Positions 1 to 7,081 are shown, counted from the first letter of the stretch. The stretch is DNA of 10,941 bases from DATAYA01 sp036272815 (GCA_036272815.1 DATAYA010000175.1:1-10941), one strand, 5' to 3'. The notes: generated by a model from the sequence alone, not told the origin. Numbers and translations: made by a program.

Positions 1-420
1 CCTGGCCGCCTCACATCGCCGCAGCCGGCGGCCCCGGCGCCGGAACGGCAGACTCTCGCGTCCTCGGGCGCGAAAGGGCCGCCCCTGGTGCCCAGCGCCG
101 GCGGGACAGGTTCTGCTCAACGGGGCCGTCTCGCCCTTGCCGTTCCGCCACTCCCGCCGATGATCCCGCGCGCGCGAACCTATGCTCACGTTGATCCGAA
201 GCCAATGCATCGCGCCGAGCGCCCGGTCATCCGTTCTCCGTCCGATGCGGCGTATGCGCCGGCTCGCGCTGTGCCCCCGTTGTTCCCGGACCAAATGTTC
301 GCGGAGCCGGAGCCCTCAGCCGCCGCGTCGAACCGGCAGTTTCAGCCGGAACCGCAACGATATGTCGGCAGCTATGTCATGGGGCCCGACGGGCACCGCG
401 TGTTCATCGCGAACCCTTGA
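1..420 (+). CDS. 3' end of a proline-rich protein of unknown function (5' end outside window)
   Basis: This frame is open from the first base and ends at TGA 418-420, so only the C-terminal part, about 139 residues, is present. An internal GTG at 88 would give a 110-residue form, but nothing marks it as a real start. The visible part is rich in Pro, Ala and Arg, has no membrane segment, and ends in a more ordered stretch with YVGSYVMGPDGHRVFIANP at the C-terminus, which looks like a short beta-type tail. I do not recognise the family. It is followed after 75 bases by another small proline-rich exported protein on the same strand, so both may belong to an envelope-associated pair. Support is the open frame, plausible codon use and the protein-like tail; the N-terminal part of the frame could be spurious. 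Confidence 0.5.
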   Translation, partial: PGRLTSPQPAAPAPERQTLASSGAKGPPLVPSAGGTGSAQRGRLALAVPPLPPMIPRARTYAHVDPKPMHRAERPVIRSPSDAAYAPARAVPPLFPDQMFAEPEPSAAASNRQFQPEPQRYVGSYVMGPDGHRVFIANP

Positions 421-495
421 AGAGGCGTCGCGCGGCGAACCAGAGAGGGTTGCCGCACGTTCGTATTTCGACGCCGATGCATGAGGGAGACGGCC

Positions 496-798
496 ATGCG
501 CATCGCATTCCTGGCCGCAAGCTTGGGCCTGCTGGTCACGACGTCACTCCACGCGCAACCCATAATTGTCCCGCTGTCGCCGCAACCGCAGCGACAACCG
601 CCGCCACCCCCACCACCTTCGTCCGTGCCGGTCGCGCCGGCGCAGGGCACCGGCTTCGGGTCTCAGTCGGCCCGACTCGGAGAGCGTTCACCGAACAATG
701 GCGTCAACAACGGACGCGATCAGCAGCCCGGTTCCGCGCCGCGCTCCGCAAACGGAGCGTCGGGGGAACCTGCTCCGCTAGCTCAGCAGCGCCCATGA
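496..798 (+). CDS. small exported proline-rich protein
   Basis: A 100-residue protein. The ATG at 496 is chosen over the in-frame ATG at 481 because AGGGAG (484-489) sits six bases before it and because translation then starts directly with a signal peptide: Met-Arg, a hydrophobic core over about residues 3-16, and a cleavage site near SLHA-QP (20/21). The mature part starts with a proline-rich segment, with seven consecutive prolines at 35-41, followed by a Gly/Ser/Asn/Gln-rich low-complexity region. There are no cysteines and no domain I recognise. It would be a small, probably disordered, periplasmic or envelope protein. The stop is TGA 796-798. Beyond it on the minus strand lies the decayed permease, so this gene is the last intact one before the catabolic cluster and has no visible link to it. 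Confidence 0.65.
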   Translation: MRIAFLAASLGLLVTTSLHAQPIIVPLSPQPQRQPPPPPPPSSVPVAPAQGTGFGSQSARLGERSPNNGVNNGRDQQPGSAPRSANGASGEPAPLAQQRP

Positions 799-879
799 CG
801 CGCTACGTCGTGCTTGTCGGCAGCATGGAGCAGGTCGAGGCCTGAGCAGGGTCCGGGTCCTGCTCGCGGGTCTCCAGCG

Positions 880-1327
880 CTCCTCCTCGATCAGCCTGCG
901 ATGTCGCATGACGCCCAGGCGGTCGCACATGTGCGCGACGAGCGCGGCGGCAAGCCACCAGGCTTGCAGGTGGTGGCGACCGGAGGACGGCATCGCACCC
1001 CATTCCGCCATCGGCGGCTACGCGCCGAGACCGAGGAAGCCGAGGCCGGCCGCGACGAGAATGATCGGTGCCGACCGCGAGGCCGATCGGCGCCGCGATC
1101 GCCGCGACGAGGCAGGTGATCATCAGCGTCACGCGTGAGCCGAGCACCACGCGCGAGAGGACGTCGCGGCCCAGATCATCGGTGCCGAACAGATGCGCAG
1201 CACTCGGCGGCCGCAGCGACAACGCCAGATTCTGGTCGTTGAAGCCCTACAGGGCAATGAGCGGCGCGACGATAGCGACCAGGACAAGGGCGCGGGTACA
1301 CGTACGCCCTGTTGACACCGCTTCCAT
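880..1327 (-). pseudogene. decayed DppC/OppC-type ABC transporter permease
   Basis: The minus strand encodes clear pieces of an inner-membrane permease of the dipeptide/oligopeptide/nickel ABC importer family, broken at several points. The N-terminal piece (1327 to about 1070) reads a first membrane segment (ALVLVAIVAPLIAL), an in-frame TAG at 1249-1247, then HLFGTDDLGRDVLSRVVLG, the hallmark of DppC-like proteins, and a second membrane segment. Near 1070 the match jumps into another frame at APIILVAAGLGFLGLGA, a second TAG at 1020-1018, then PPMAEWGAM and a C-terminal DRL...RLI remnant near 890. In intact relatives these two parts are separated by more than 100 residues holding the EAA loop. 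The gene therefore has an internal deletion with a frame change plus two ambers, both at positions where Gln (CAG) would be expected. Both ends are approximate. No partner DppB, ATPase or binding-protein gene is visible. It lies divergent to the sulfatase gene and may be the relic of an earlier transporter of the locus. Confidence 0.85.
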
Positions 1328-1341
1328 GATGGCGCTTTCAT
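1312..1341 (+). promoter_or_regulatory. candidate sigma-70 promoter of the sulfatase-led cluster
   Basis: A perfect TTGACA (1312-1317) is followed after 18 bases by TTTCAT (1336-1341), which matches TATAAT at four of six positions. Transcription would start near 1347-1349, leaving a leader of about 16 bases with the Shine-Dalgarno AAGGGAG (1348-1354) nine bases before the ATG at 1364. The site overlaps the 5' end of the decayed permease on the other strand and the palindrome described in the next entry. No start-site data are available, so the assignment is from sequence match alone. Confidence 0.45.
1326..1341. promoter_or_regulatory. candidate LacI-family operator overlapping the sulfatase promoter
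   Basis: ATGATGGCGCTTTCAT is an imperfect palindrome centred on GCGC in which six of eight base pairs are symmetric. The right half is exactly the half-site of TGAAAGCGCTTTCA, the kind of even, CG-centred palindrome bound by many LacI-family repressors. It covers the spacer and -10 region of the candidate promoter, where a bound repressor would block RNA polymerase. The LacI/GntR-type regulator encoded at 4293 is the obvious candidate to bind it. I did not find a second good copy in the gaps before the transporter, regulator or dioxygenase genes, which fits control from this one point but leaves the site unsupported by repetition. Confidence 0.4.
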
Positions 1342-1363
1342 TCGATCAAGGGAGAGACGCCGC

Positions 1364-2815
1364 ATGAAGCCAGCCAACCTGCTTTTCATCATGTCCGACG
1401 AGCACAGCCGGCGCGTGCTCGGCTGCTACGGTCATCCGATGGTGCGGACGCCGCACCTCGACCAACTCGCCGCAGGCGGCGTGCGCTTCACCGATGCGTA
1501 CTGCAACTCCCCGATCTGCGTCCCCTCGCGGGCGAGCTTCGCGGCCGGCCGCTACGTCCACCAGATCCGTTTCTGGGACAACGGCATCCCCTATGACGGC
1601 TCGGTGCCGTCCTGGGGCCACCGGCTGATCGCGGCCGGCCACCGCTCGATCTCGATCGGCAAGCTGCATTACCGCAGCACTGCAGATGCCAACGGCTTCG
1701 ACCGCGAGGTGATGCCGCTGCACGTCGTCGATGGCGTCGGCGATCTCTCCGGGATGATCCGCGACGATCTGCCGGTCCGCAGCGCCGCACTGCGCATGGC
1801 GGAGGAAGCGGGGCGCGGTGACAGCTCCTATCAGGGCTACGACGACCGCATCGTCGCCGCCGCACAGGAGTGGCTGCGCGGGCCGGAGCCGGTGGCCGCC
1901 GAGAAGCCGTGGGTGCTGTTCGTCTCGCTCGTCTGTCCGCATTTCCCGCTGATCGCGCGGCCCGAGTTCTACGACCTCTATCCCGAGGACCGCGTGCCCT
2001 GGCCCGCGCTCTATGCCGCCGACGAGCGCCCGGATCATCCGTTCATCGCCGCGATGCGCGAGTGCATGGTCTATGACAAGGCGTTCGACGAGCGCCGCGT
2101 GCGCCGCGCCATCGCCGCCTATCTCGGCATGGTGACATTCCTTGACCAGAACGTGGGCAAGCTGCTCGCGACGCTGGCCGAGACCGGCCTCGGCGCGCAG
2201 ACGCGGGTGATCTACACCTCCGATCACGGCGATAATCTCGGCACGCGGGGGCTGTGGGGAAAATCGACGATGTACGAGGAGTCTGCCGGTGTGCCGATGA
2301 TGATGGCGGGCCCCGGAATTCCTGCCGGCGTCGTCTGCCGCGAGCCGGTCTCGCTGGTCGATTGCTTCCCGACCATCCTCGACTTCGCAGGCGTGGCGCC
2401 GCATTCGGCCGACCGTGACCTGCCCGGCCGCTCGCTGCGAGACGTGGTGCGCGGTGCCGCGCGACCGCCGACGATGTTCTGTGAATACCACGCCGTGGGT
2501 GCGGCGACGGCCGCGTTCATGATCCGCAAGGGCGCGTTCAAATACGTCCACTATGTCGGGATGCCACCGCAGCTCTTCGACCTCGACGCCGATCCACAGG
2601 AGACGCGCGACCTCGGGACCGATCCCGGCTATCGCGGGCTGGTGGCCGAATGCGAAGCAGAATTGCGCCGCATTGTCGATCCCGACGCGGCGGATGCGCA
2701 GGCCCGCGCCGACCAGCGCGCCCGCATCGCGGCCTTCGGCGGTCGCGATGCATTACTCAAACGCGGCAGTTTCGGCTACTCGCCGGTGCCGGGCACGACG
2801 CCCGTGTACAGCTGA
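1364..2815 (+). CDS. cytoplasmic Cys-type (formylglycine) sulfatase, alkaline phosphatase superfamily
   Basis: A 483-residue member of the type I sulfatase family, enzymes that hydrolyse sulfate esters (some relatives act on phosphonate monoesters or phosphodiesters). The signature CVPSR at 52-56 supplies the Cys that the formylglycine-generating enzyme converts to the catalytic residue. Other expected active-site residues are visible: D12 in SDEH, R56, K100 and H102 (GKLHY), H193 (CPHFP), D287-H288 (SDHGD) and K300 (WGKS). A C-terminal PPQLFDLDADPQETRDL block is typical of the family. The second metal aspartate of the common N-terminal pair is Glu13 here. There is no signal peptide: the first beta strand starts at residue 5, so the enzyme should be cytoplasmic and its substrate must first be imported, in line with the transporter gene that follows. 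Choline-sulfatase-like enzymes are among the closer-looking relatives, but no bet genes are near and I do not assign a substrate. AAGGGAG nine bases upstream supports the start. Confidence 0.92.
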   Translation: MKPANLLFIMSDEHSRRVLGCYGHPMVRTPHLDQLAAGGVRFTDAYCNSPICVPSRASFAAGRYVHQIRFWDNGIPYDGSVPSWGHRLIAAGHRSISIGKLHYRSTADANGFDREVMPLHVVDGVGDLSGMIRDDLPVRSAALRMAEEAGRGDSSYQGYDDRIVAAAQEWLRGPEPVAAEKPWVLFVSLVCPHFPLIARPEFYDLYPEDRVPWPALYAADERPDHPFIAAMRECMVYDKAFDERRVRRAIAAYLGMVTFLDQNVGKLLATLAETGLGAQTRVIYTSDHGDNLGTRGLWGKSTMYEESAGVPMMMAGPGIPAGVVCREPVSLVDCFPTILDFAGVAPHSADRDLPGRSLRDVVRGAARPPTMFCEYHAVGAATAAFMIRKGAFKYVHYVGMPPQLFDLDADPQETRDLGTDPGYRGLVAECEAELRRIVDPDAADAQARADQRARIAAFGGRDALLKRGSFGYSPVPGTTPVYS

Positions 2816-2855
2816 ACGTCGGAGTGTAGCTGAACGCCAAGGTCAGCTGAACGTC
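2810..2855. repeat. three tandem copies of AGCTGAACG around the sulfatase stop codon
   Basis: AGCTGAACGTC occurs at 2810-2820, AGCTGAACGCC at 2828-2838 and AGCTGAACGTC at 2845-2855, with unit lengths of 18 and 17 bases. The first copy contains the sulfatase stop codon (TGA 2813-2815) and the second repeats that TGA in the same frame. The array fills half of the 81-base gap before the transporter gene. It looks like slippage duplication of the gene end, though three direct repeats at this helical spacing could also be protein-binding sites. Confidence 0.7.
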
Positions 2856-2896
2856 AAAGCCGAAAAGGCAGCAAGAAACCGGGAGGAAAACGTGCC

Positions 2897-4189
2897 ATGA
2901 CGGAGAGGATCGGTTTCGCGCCGCTGCGCGATCGCTGGTGGCGCATCCTCGGGGTCGCACTCGCGATGTACGTGGTCTCGATGATCGACCGCACCAACAT
3001 CTCGATGGCGATCCCCTCGATGCGCGCCGAACTCGGCCTGAGCCGCGCCGGCATCGGCTTCGCCAGCGGCATCTTCTTCTTCGGCTACGTCGTGCTGCAG
3101 ATCCCGTGCGGCCGCCTCGCCTCGGTCTGGAGCGCCAAGCGCGTCATCTTCGGGCTGATGGTTCTGTGGGGAATTATCTCCGCCTCGACCGCGCTGGTGC
3201 ATACCGAGATGGAACTCGTCGTCAACCGCTTCGCCCTCGGCGTCGTCGAGGGCGGCGTGCTGACGTCAACGATCGTGCTGATCCGCCACTGGTTCACCCG
3301 CGAGGAGCGGGCGCGCGCGAACACGATCTTCCTGATGAGCCTGCCGCTCGGTTCGGTGATCGGCAATCCGATCTCCGGCCTCGTCCTCCACCACGCCGAC
3401 TGGCACCTGATGTTCATCATCGAGGCGGTGCCCGCGATCGTCTGGGCCTTCGTGTGGTGGGCGCTGATCGACGACCGGCCCAGCCAGGCGCGCTGGCTGC
3501 CCGCCGCCGAACGCGCGGCCATCGAGGCCGGCCTCGCGATCGAGGCGGCGCAGGTGCCGACGACCAGCGGCCACTGGATGCGGGTGATCTGGCATCCGGC
3601 GGTGCTGCTGGTCGCCGGCTACAATTTCCTTGCCCTGATGGCCAACTGGGGCGTGACGATCTGGCTGCCGAGTCTGCTGAAATCCGCCGGGCTCTCGATC
3701 AGCAGCGTCGGCTTCCTCAGCGCCATTCCGTTCGCGGCCGGCGCCGTCATGATGTGGCTGGTCGCACGGCATTCCGACCGGCGGGTGGAGCGCAAATGGC
3801 ACACCGTCTCGACCACGGCGCTCTCCGGCGTGTTCCTGCTGGTCGCAGTGGTGATCGGCGAGGGGCAGATCGGCCTCACGCTCGTGGCGCTCACGCTGTC
3901 CTTCGCGTTCTTCTATGGCCGGTTCGGGCCGTTCTGGGCGCTGCCGTCGGAAGCGCTGCCGGCGGAGGTCGCGGGCGTCGGCATCGCGGTGGTCAACGGA
4001 CTCGGCAATCTGGGCGGCTTCAGCGGGCCGCTGGTGTTCGGCGCGATCCGCGGCGCATCGGGCAGTTTCACGCTGGCCCTCGCGCTGGCGGGCGTGTTGC
4101 TGCTCGCGGCAGGGGCGATGCTCGCCTTCCTGCCGGCCGTCCCCATGCGGGTTGCGGTGGGCGGGGACACGCCGGTGGCCGCGGAGTGA
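2897..4189 (+). CDS. MFS transporter, anion:cation symporter (ACS) type
   Basis: A 430-residue inner-membrane protein with about twelve predicted membrane segments. Family marks include DRTNISMA at 31-38 at the end of the first helix, typical of the ACS branch that carries hexuronates, glucarate, phthalate and similar organic anions; an MFS motif A-like loop GRLASVWSAKR at 72-82; the RFALGVVEGG stretch at 111-120; and DRPSQARWL at 193-201 at the start of the central loop, another ACS hallmark. Proton-coupled uptake of a small organic anion is the likely role. The start is supported by GGGAGGAAAA (2881-2890). It follows the sulfatase after 81 bases and precedes the repressor gene, so it is probably the import step of the cluster and may have replaced the decayed ABC permease next door. 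The substrate cannot be named; a sulfated organic acid would fit the cytoplasmic sulfatase. Confidence 0.93.
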   Translation: MTERIGFAPLRDRWWRILGVALAMYVVSMIDRTNISMAIPSMRAELGLSRAGIGFASGIFFFGYVVLQIPCGRLASVWSAKRVIFGLMVLWGIISASTALVHTEMELVVNRFALGVVEGGVLTSTIVLIRHWFTREERARANTIFLMSLPLGSVIGNPISGLVLHHADWHLMFIIEAVPAIVWAFVWWALIDDRPSQARWLPAAERAAIEAGLAIEAAQVPTTSGHWMRVIWHPAVLLVAGYNFLALMANWGVTIWLPSLLKSAGLSISSVGFLSAIPFAAGAVMMWLVARHSDRRVERKWHTVSTTALSGVFLLVAVVIGEGQIGLTLVALTLSFAFFYGRFGPFWALPSEALPAEVAGVGIAVVNGLGNLGGFSGPLVFGAIRGASGSFTLALALAGVLLLAAGAMLAFLPAVPMRVAVGGDTPVAAE

Positions 4190-4192
4190 AGG

Positions 4193-4255
4193 CAAGGGGT
4201 CTGCCCTTGACCCGCTGGGGCCGCCACGCAAAGGCGTGCCTTGCACGACGGCCCC
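4193..4255. repeat. double stem-loop (palindromic element) between transporter and repressor genes
   Basis: Two hairpins stand side by side. The first pairs CAAGGG (4193-4198) with CCCTTG (4204-4209) around the loop GTCTG. The second pairs GGGGCCG (4217-4223) with CGGCCCC (4249-4255), has an internal mismatch loop, and ends in GCA-A-AGG paired with CCTTGC around CGTG. No T-tract follows, so it is not a standard intrinsic terminator. The first part resembles the palindrome at 10915-10941, which suggests a dispersed REP-like element. Placed here it could reduce readthrough or stabilise the 3' end of the upstream message. Confidence 0.6.
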
Positions 4256-4292
4256 GGACCCCGTTTCGTCTCAGGCTTGGCGGGGTGCTTGG

Positions 4293-5354
4293 ATGCGCCT
4301 GATGCCGAAGCCGCCGGCCACGCGGCGCGACCGCCCCGGTCTCGGCCGCGCCACGCTCGCCGACGTGGCACGCGAAGCAGGCGTGGCCCCGGTCACGGCG
4401 TCGCGCGCTCTGCGCCAGCCAGCACTCGTCGCCGAGCGGACGCGCGCGGCTGTTCAGGCGGCGGTCGAACGGCTCGGCTACATCCCCGACCTGATCGCCG
4501 GCAGCCTCGCCTCGCGCAGCTCCGGGCAGGTCGCGATCGTGGTGCCTTCGCTCGGCACGCCCGCCTTCATGGGCACCGTGCGCGGCGCCTTCGACACGCT
4601 GCGCGCGCGCGGCTACCAGGCGGTGCTGGGCGACGCCAATCTCTCGGCGGCGACCGAGACTGCGCTGCTCGGCTCGCTGCTCGGCCGCCGCGTCGATGCG
4701 CTGATCCTCGCCGACGTCGCCGACTCCGGCTCCGCCCGCGAAATGTTGCGGCGAAGCGGTGTGCCGGTCGTGGAAACCTGGATGCTCACCTCGCGACCGA
4801 TCGACATGAACGTGGGTTTCAGCAACCGCGCCGCTGCCCGCGAGGCGACGCGCCACCTGATCGCGACCGGGCGCCGCCGCGTCGGCATGATTTGCGGCCC
4901 GCTGCCGCAGAACCGCCGCGCCCGGCAGCGCCAGCTCGGCTTCCTCGATGCGATGCGCGCCGCCGGCTTGGCATCCGACCTGTTCGCCGAGTTGCCGTTC
5001 CCGACGCGCCTGGCCGATGCCGGCGCCGCACTGGCAGCACTTGTCGCACGCGCGCCCGATCTCGACGCGGTCTTCTGCAGCGGCGACACCTTCGCGGTGG
5101 GCGCGCTGCTGGAGGCGCAGCGCCGCGGCTGGGCGGTGCCTGGGCGCATCGCGATCGCGGGCCTCGGCGACCTCGATCTCGCCGAGCAGATGGTGCCGGC
5201 GATCTCCGGTGCCCGGGTGCCGGGTCGGCGCATGGGCGAACTCGCCGCCGAGATGATCGCCTCGCGGCTCGCCGGCCGCGAACCGGCCGCCAAGATCGTC
5301 GATGTCGGCTTCGAGATCGTCGTGCGCGGCAGCAGCGTGGAGGGGGCGGGATGA
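4293..5354 (+). CDS. LacI/GntR-type transcriptional repressor
   Basis: A 353-residue LacI-family regulator. Residues 21-42 form the N-terminal helix-turn-helix (TLADVAREAGVAPVTASRAL), followed by a recognisable hinge LGYIPDLIAGSLAS at 61-74 and a periplasmic-binding-protein-like effector domain from about 78 to the end. The overall pattern is closest to the GntR (gluconate repressor) branch, whose ligands are small sugar acids and related compounds; the ligand here is unknown and is likely the cluster's substrate or an intermediate. ATG 4293 is taken as start because it leaves a normal N-terminal tail of about 20 residues; an ATG at 4302 is also possible and neither has a strong Shine-Dalgarno. 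The stop overlaps the aconitase X large-subunit start as ATGA, so the regulator is translated from the same message as the enzymes and probably controls its own operon, likely through the palindrome at 1326-1341. Confidence 0.93.
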   Translation: MRLMPKPPATRRDRPGLGRATLADVAREAGVAPVTASRALRQPALVAERTRAAVQAAVERLGYIPDLIAGSLASRSSGQVAIVVPSLGTPAFMGTVRGAFDTLRARGYQAVLGDANLSAATETALLGSLLGRRVDALILADVADSGSAREMLRRSGVPVVETWMLTSRPIDMNVGFSNRAAAREATRHLIATGRRRVGMICGPLPQNRRARQRQLGFLDAMRAAGLASDLFAELPFPTRLADAGAALAALVARAPDLDAVFCSGDTFAVGALLEAQRRGWAVPGRIAIAGLGDLDLAEQMVPAISGARVPGRRMGELAAEMIASRLAGREPAAKIVDVGFEIVVRGSSVEGAG

Positions 5355-6574
5355 TCGTCGACGAGGCGGCGCGCGCGATGGCGGCGGGCGAGATGGGGGC
5401 CGCGCGGCAATGGGCGATCGGCCACCAGATCGCGGTCGGCCGCTATCTCGGCGCGCGCGACATGGTGCCGGTCGCCCAGGCGCACATCATGGCGGACACG
5501 GAATCGCTCGGGGAGGCGGGCGTTGCCCGGCTCGAGAGCTGGGCCGCGCTGCCGGAGCCGGAGCGGCGTGTGCGCATCCCGACCATCACCGACCCGCGCG
5601 GGACCGACTTCGCCGCTGCGCGGCGCCTGCGCCAGCAGGACTGGATGGTGGCCCTCGAACGCCGCGCGATCGCGGCCTTCGAGGCGCTCGGCATCCTGAT
5701 GACCGACACCTGCATCAACTACCAGACCATCATGCCGCCGGTGCGCGGCGAGCACGTCGCCTATGGCGATACGGGCGTCGTGATCTACTGCAACAGCGTG
5801 CTCGGCGCGCGCTCGAACTTCGAGGGCGGACCTTCCGCGCTCGCCGCCGCACTCACCGGCCGCACGCCGCGCTACGGTTTCCATCTCGACGCGAACCGCA
5901 GGCCGACCCTGTCGGTGCGCGTGCACGACACGCCGCGCGACCTCGCGGATTGGGGTGCGCTCGGTGCGCTGATCGGGCGGCTCGCGGGCGGTTATGACAC
6001 CGTGCCGCTGGTGCTCGGCCTCGATGCGGCGCCCGGCTCGGACGCGCTGAAGCATTTCGGCGCGGCGATGGCGAGCCACGGCTCGGTCGCGATGTTCAAT
6101 ATCGACGGCGTGACGCCCGAGGCCGAGGCGGCCCCCGAGGTCCCAGCCCATGACCTGCGCGCGGCCGATCTCGCCGCGTTCCGCGCCACCTATGCTGCGC
6201 GTGTCGATGCGATCGACGTCGTCGTGTTCTCCGCCCCGCAGCTCAGCCTGATGGAGATGCGGACGCTGGCGGACCTGCTTGACGGGCGGCGTGCCGTGGT
6301 GCCGTTGCTGGCGGTGACCAGCCCGCAGGTCAAGCCGGACGCCGACCGCATGGGCCTGACGGGAAAAATAGAGGCGGCGGGCGGGATGGTGCTGTCGGGG
6401 ATGTGCTTCTACCAGAGCTACGCGCGCGAGATGGCGGAGGCGAACGGCTGGCAGAGCCTCGCCACCAACTCGGCCAAGCTGGTCAACATCATTGGCGGCT
6501 ACGGCTACCGCCCGGCGCTGCTGACGATGGAACAATGCGTCGATGCGGCGTGCCGCGGGCGGATCGGGGCATGA
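5351..6574 (+). CDS. aconitase X large (catalytic) subunit, DUF521/PF04412 type
   Basis: A 407-residue protein with the layout of the aconitase X catalytic domain: an N-terminal DEAARAMAAGE helix, the TDTCINYQ segment with C121, the family signature YCNSVLGARSNFEGGPSALA at 146-165, LTGRTPRYGFHLD at 169-180, GMCFYQ with C352, and a C-terminal ATNSAKL followed by a Cys-containing end (C396, C401). C121, C352 and one of the C-terminal cysteines are the likely metal or Fe-S ligands. Aconitase X enzymes are lyases; known activities are dehydration of cis-3-hydroxy-L-proline in bacteria and of mevalonate 5-phosphate in archaea. The split into two subunits (fused in some bacterial relatives) is intact here because the swivel subunit follows at once. 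GGAGG (5339-5343) lies seven bases before the ATG, inside the repressor gene. The substrate is open: no pyrroline-2-carboxylate reductase or proline-pathway gene is in view, so a hydroxyproline role is possible but not shown. Confidence 0.93.
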   Translation: MIVDEAARAMAAGEMGAARQWAIGHQIAVGRYLGARDMVPVAQAHIMADTESLGEAGVARLESWAALPEPERRVRIPTITDPRGTDFAAARRLRQQDWMVALERRAIAAFEALGILMTDTCINYQTIMPPVRGEHVAYGDTGVVIYCNSVLGARSNFEGGPSALAAALTGRTPRYGFHLDANRRPTLSVRVHDTPRDLADWGALGALIGRLAGGYDTVPLVLGLDAAPGSDALKHFGAAMASHGSVAMFNIDGVTPEAEAAPEVPAHDLRAADLAAFRATYAARVDAIDVVVFSAPQLSLMEMRTLADLLDGRRAVVPLLAVTSPQVKPDADRMGLTGKIEAAGGMVLSGMCFYQSYAREMAEANGWQSLATNSAKLVNIIGGYGYRPALLTMEQCVDAACRGRIGA

Positions 6575-6993
6575 GCGCCGCGGTCTTCGCCGCCGCCTCC
6601 GGCATGGGCCGGCGCGTGCAGGCCCGCGCGCTGGTGGCGAACGACGGATTTTCCGCGCGCTACGATCTCGACCGCATCCGCGGCGTGTTCACACGTCCCG
6701 AGCATCGTCTCGCGGGCCGGAGCTATGTCGGGCGCATCCTGGTTCTGGACGCGGCGAAGGGCGGCGTCGCGACCGCGTGGATGCTGCACGAGATGGCCGC
6801 ACGCGGCGTGGTGCCAGCGGCGCTGGTGCTGAACCGTGCCAACCCGATCATGGTGCAGGGCGCGGCCTTCGCCGGCTTCACGATGCTGTCCGGCTTTTCT
6901 ATGGACATCACCACCGCCGTGCCGGAGGGCGCGCTGCTGGAGGCGGACCCGGAGGTCGATCCGCCATGCCTGCGCGTGCTGTCTGCGACTTGA
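6571..6993 (+). CDS. aconitase X small (swivel) subunit, DUF126/PF01989 type
   Basis: A 140-residue protein that starts in an ATGA overlap with the large subunit and matches the aconitase X swivel domain: the RIRGVFTRPEHRLAG segment at 36-50 (family: HPLAG), SYVGRILVLD at 51-60, and LVLNRANPIMVQGAAFAG at 85-102. It should pack on the large subunit and complete the active site. The loop after the GRILVL strand, usually PxGRGS or GKGS in this family and thought to hold the serine equivalent to the catalytic serine of aconitase, reads AAKGGVATAW here (61-70), so that serine is absent. I believe this is a subfamily trait rather than a lesion since the rest is well kept, and it hints at a different substrate or mechanism. 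There is no obvious Shine-Dalgarno beyond GGGG, so translation probably depends on coupling to the upstream gene. Confidence 0.92.
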   Translation: MSAAVFAAASGMGRRVQARALVANDGFSARYDLDRIRGVFTRPEHRLAGRSYVGRILVLDAAKGGVATAWMLHEMAARGVVPAALVLNRANPIMVQGAAFAGFTMLSGFSMDITTAVPEGALLEADPEVDPPCLRVLSAT

Positions 6994-7081
6994 CTTGTGC
7001 CACATGGCGGAACCGTTCTGACCAGCCGACGCGACGATCAGCGACACACCGCCGCGCCGCGTCCCGATTGACGGACCGTCG

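Noticed and set aside
795..845. Plus-strand 16-codon frame (MTRYVVLVGSMEQVEA) starting in an ATGA overlap with the proline-rich gene.
   Set aside because: Too short and without any further support; it may be a degraded gene start next to the decayed permease.
1346..2551. Long minus-strand frame of 401 codons opposite the sulfatase gene.
   Set aside because: Arginine/histidine/alanine-rich shadow typical of the strand opposite a GC-rich gene; the plus strand holds all sulfatase motifs.
4613..6535. Long minus-strand frame of 640 codons opposite the repressor and aconitase X genes.
   Set aside because: Shadow composition with no domain; the plus-strand genes are unambiguous.
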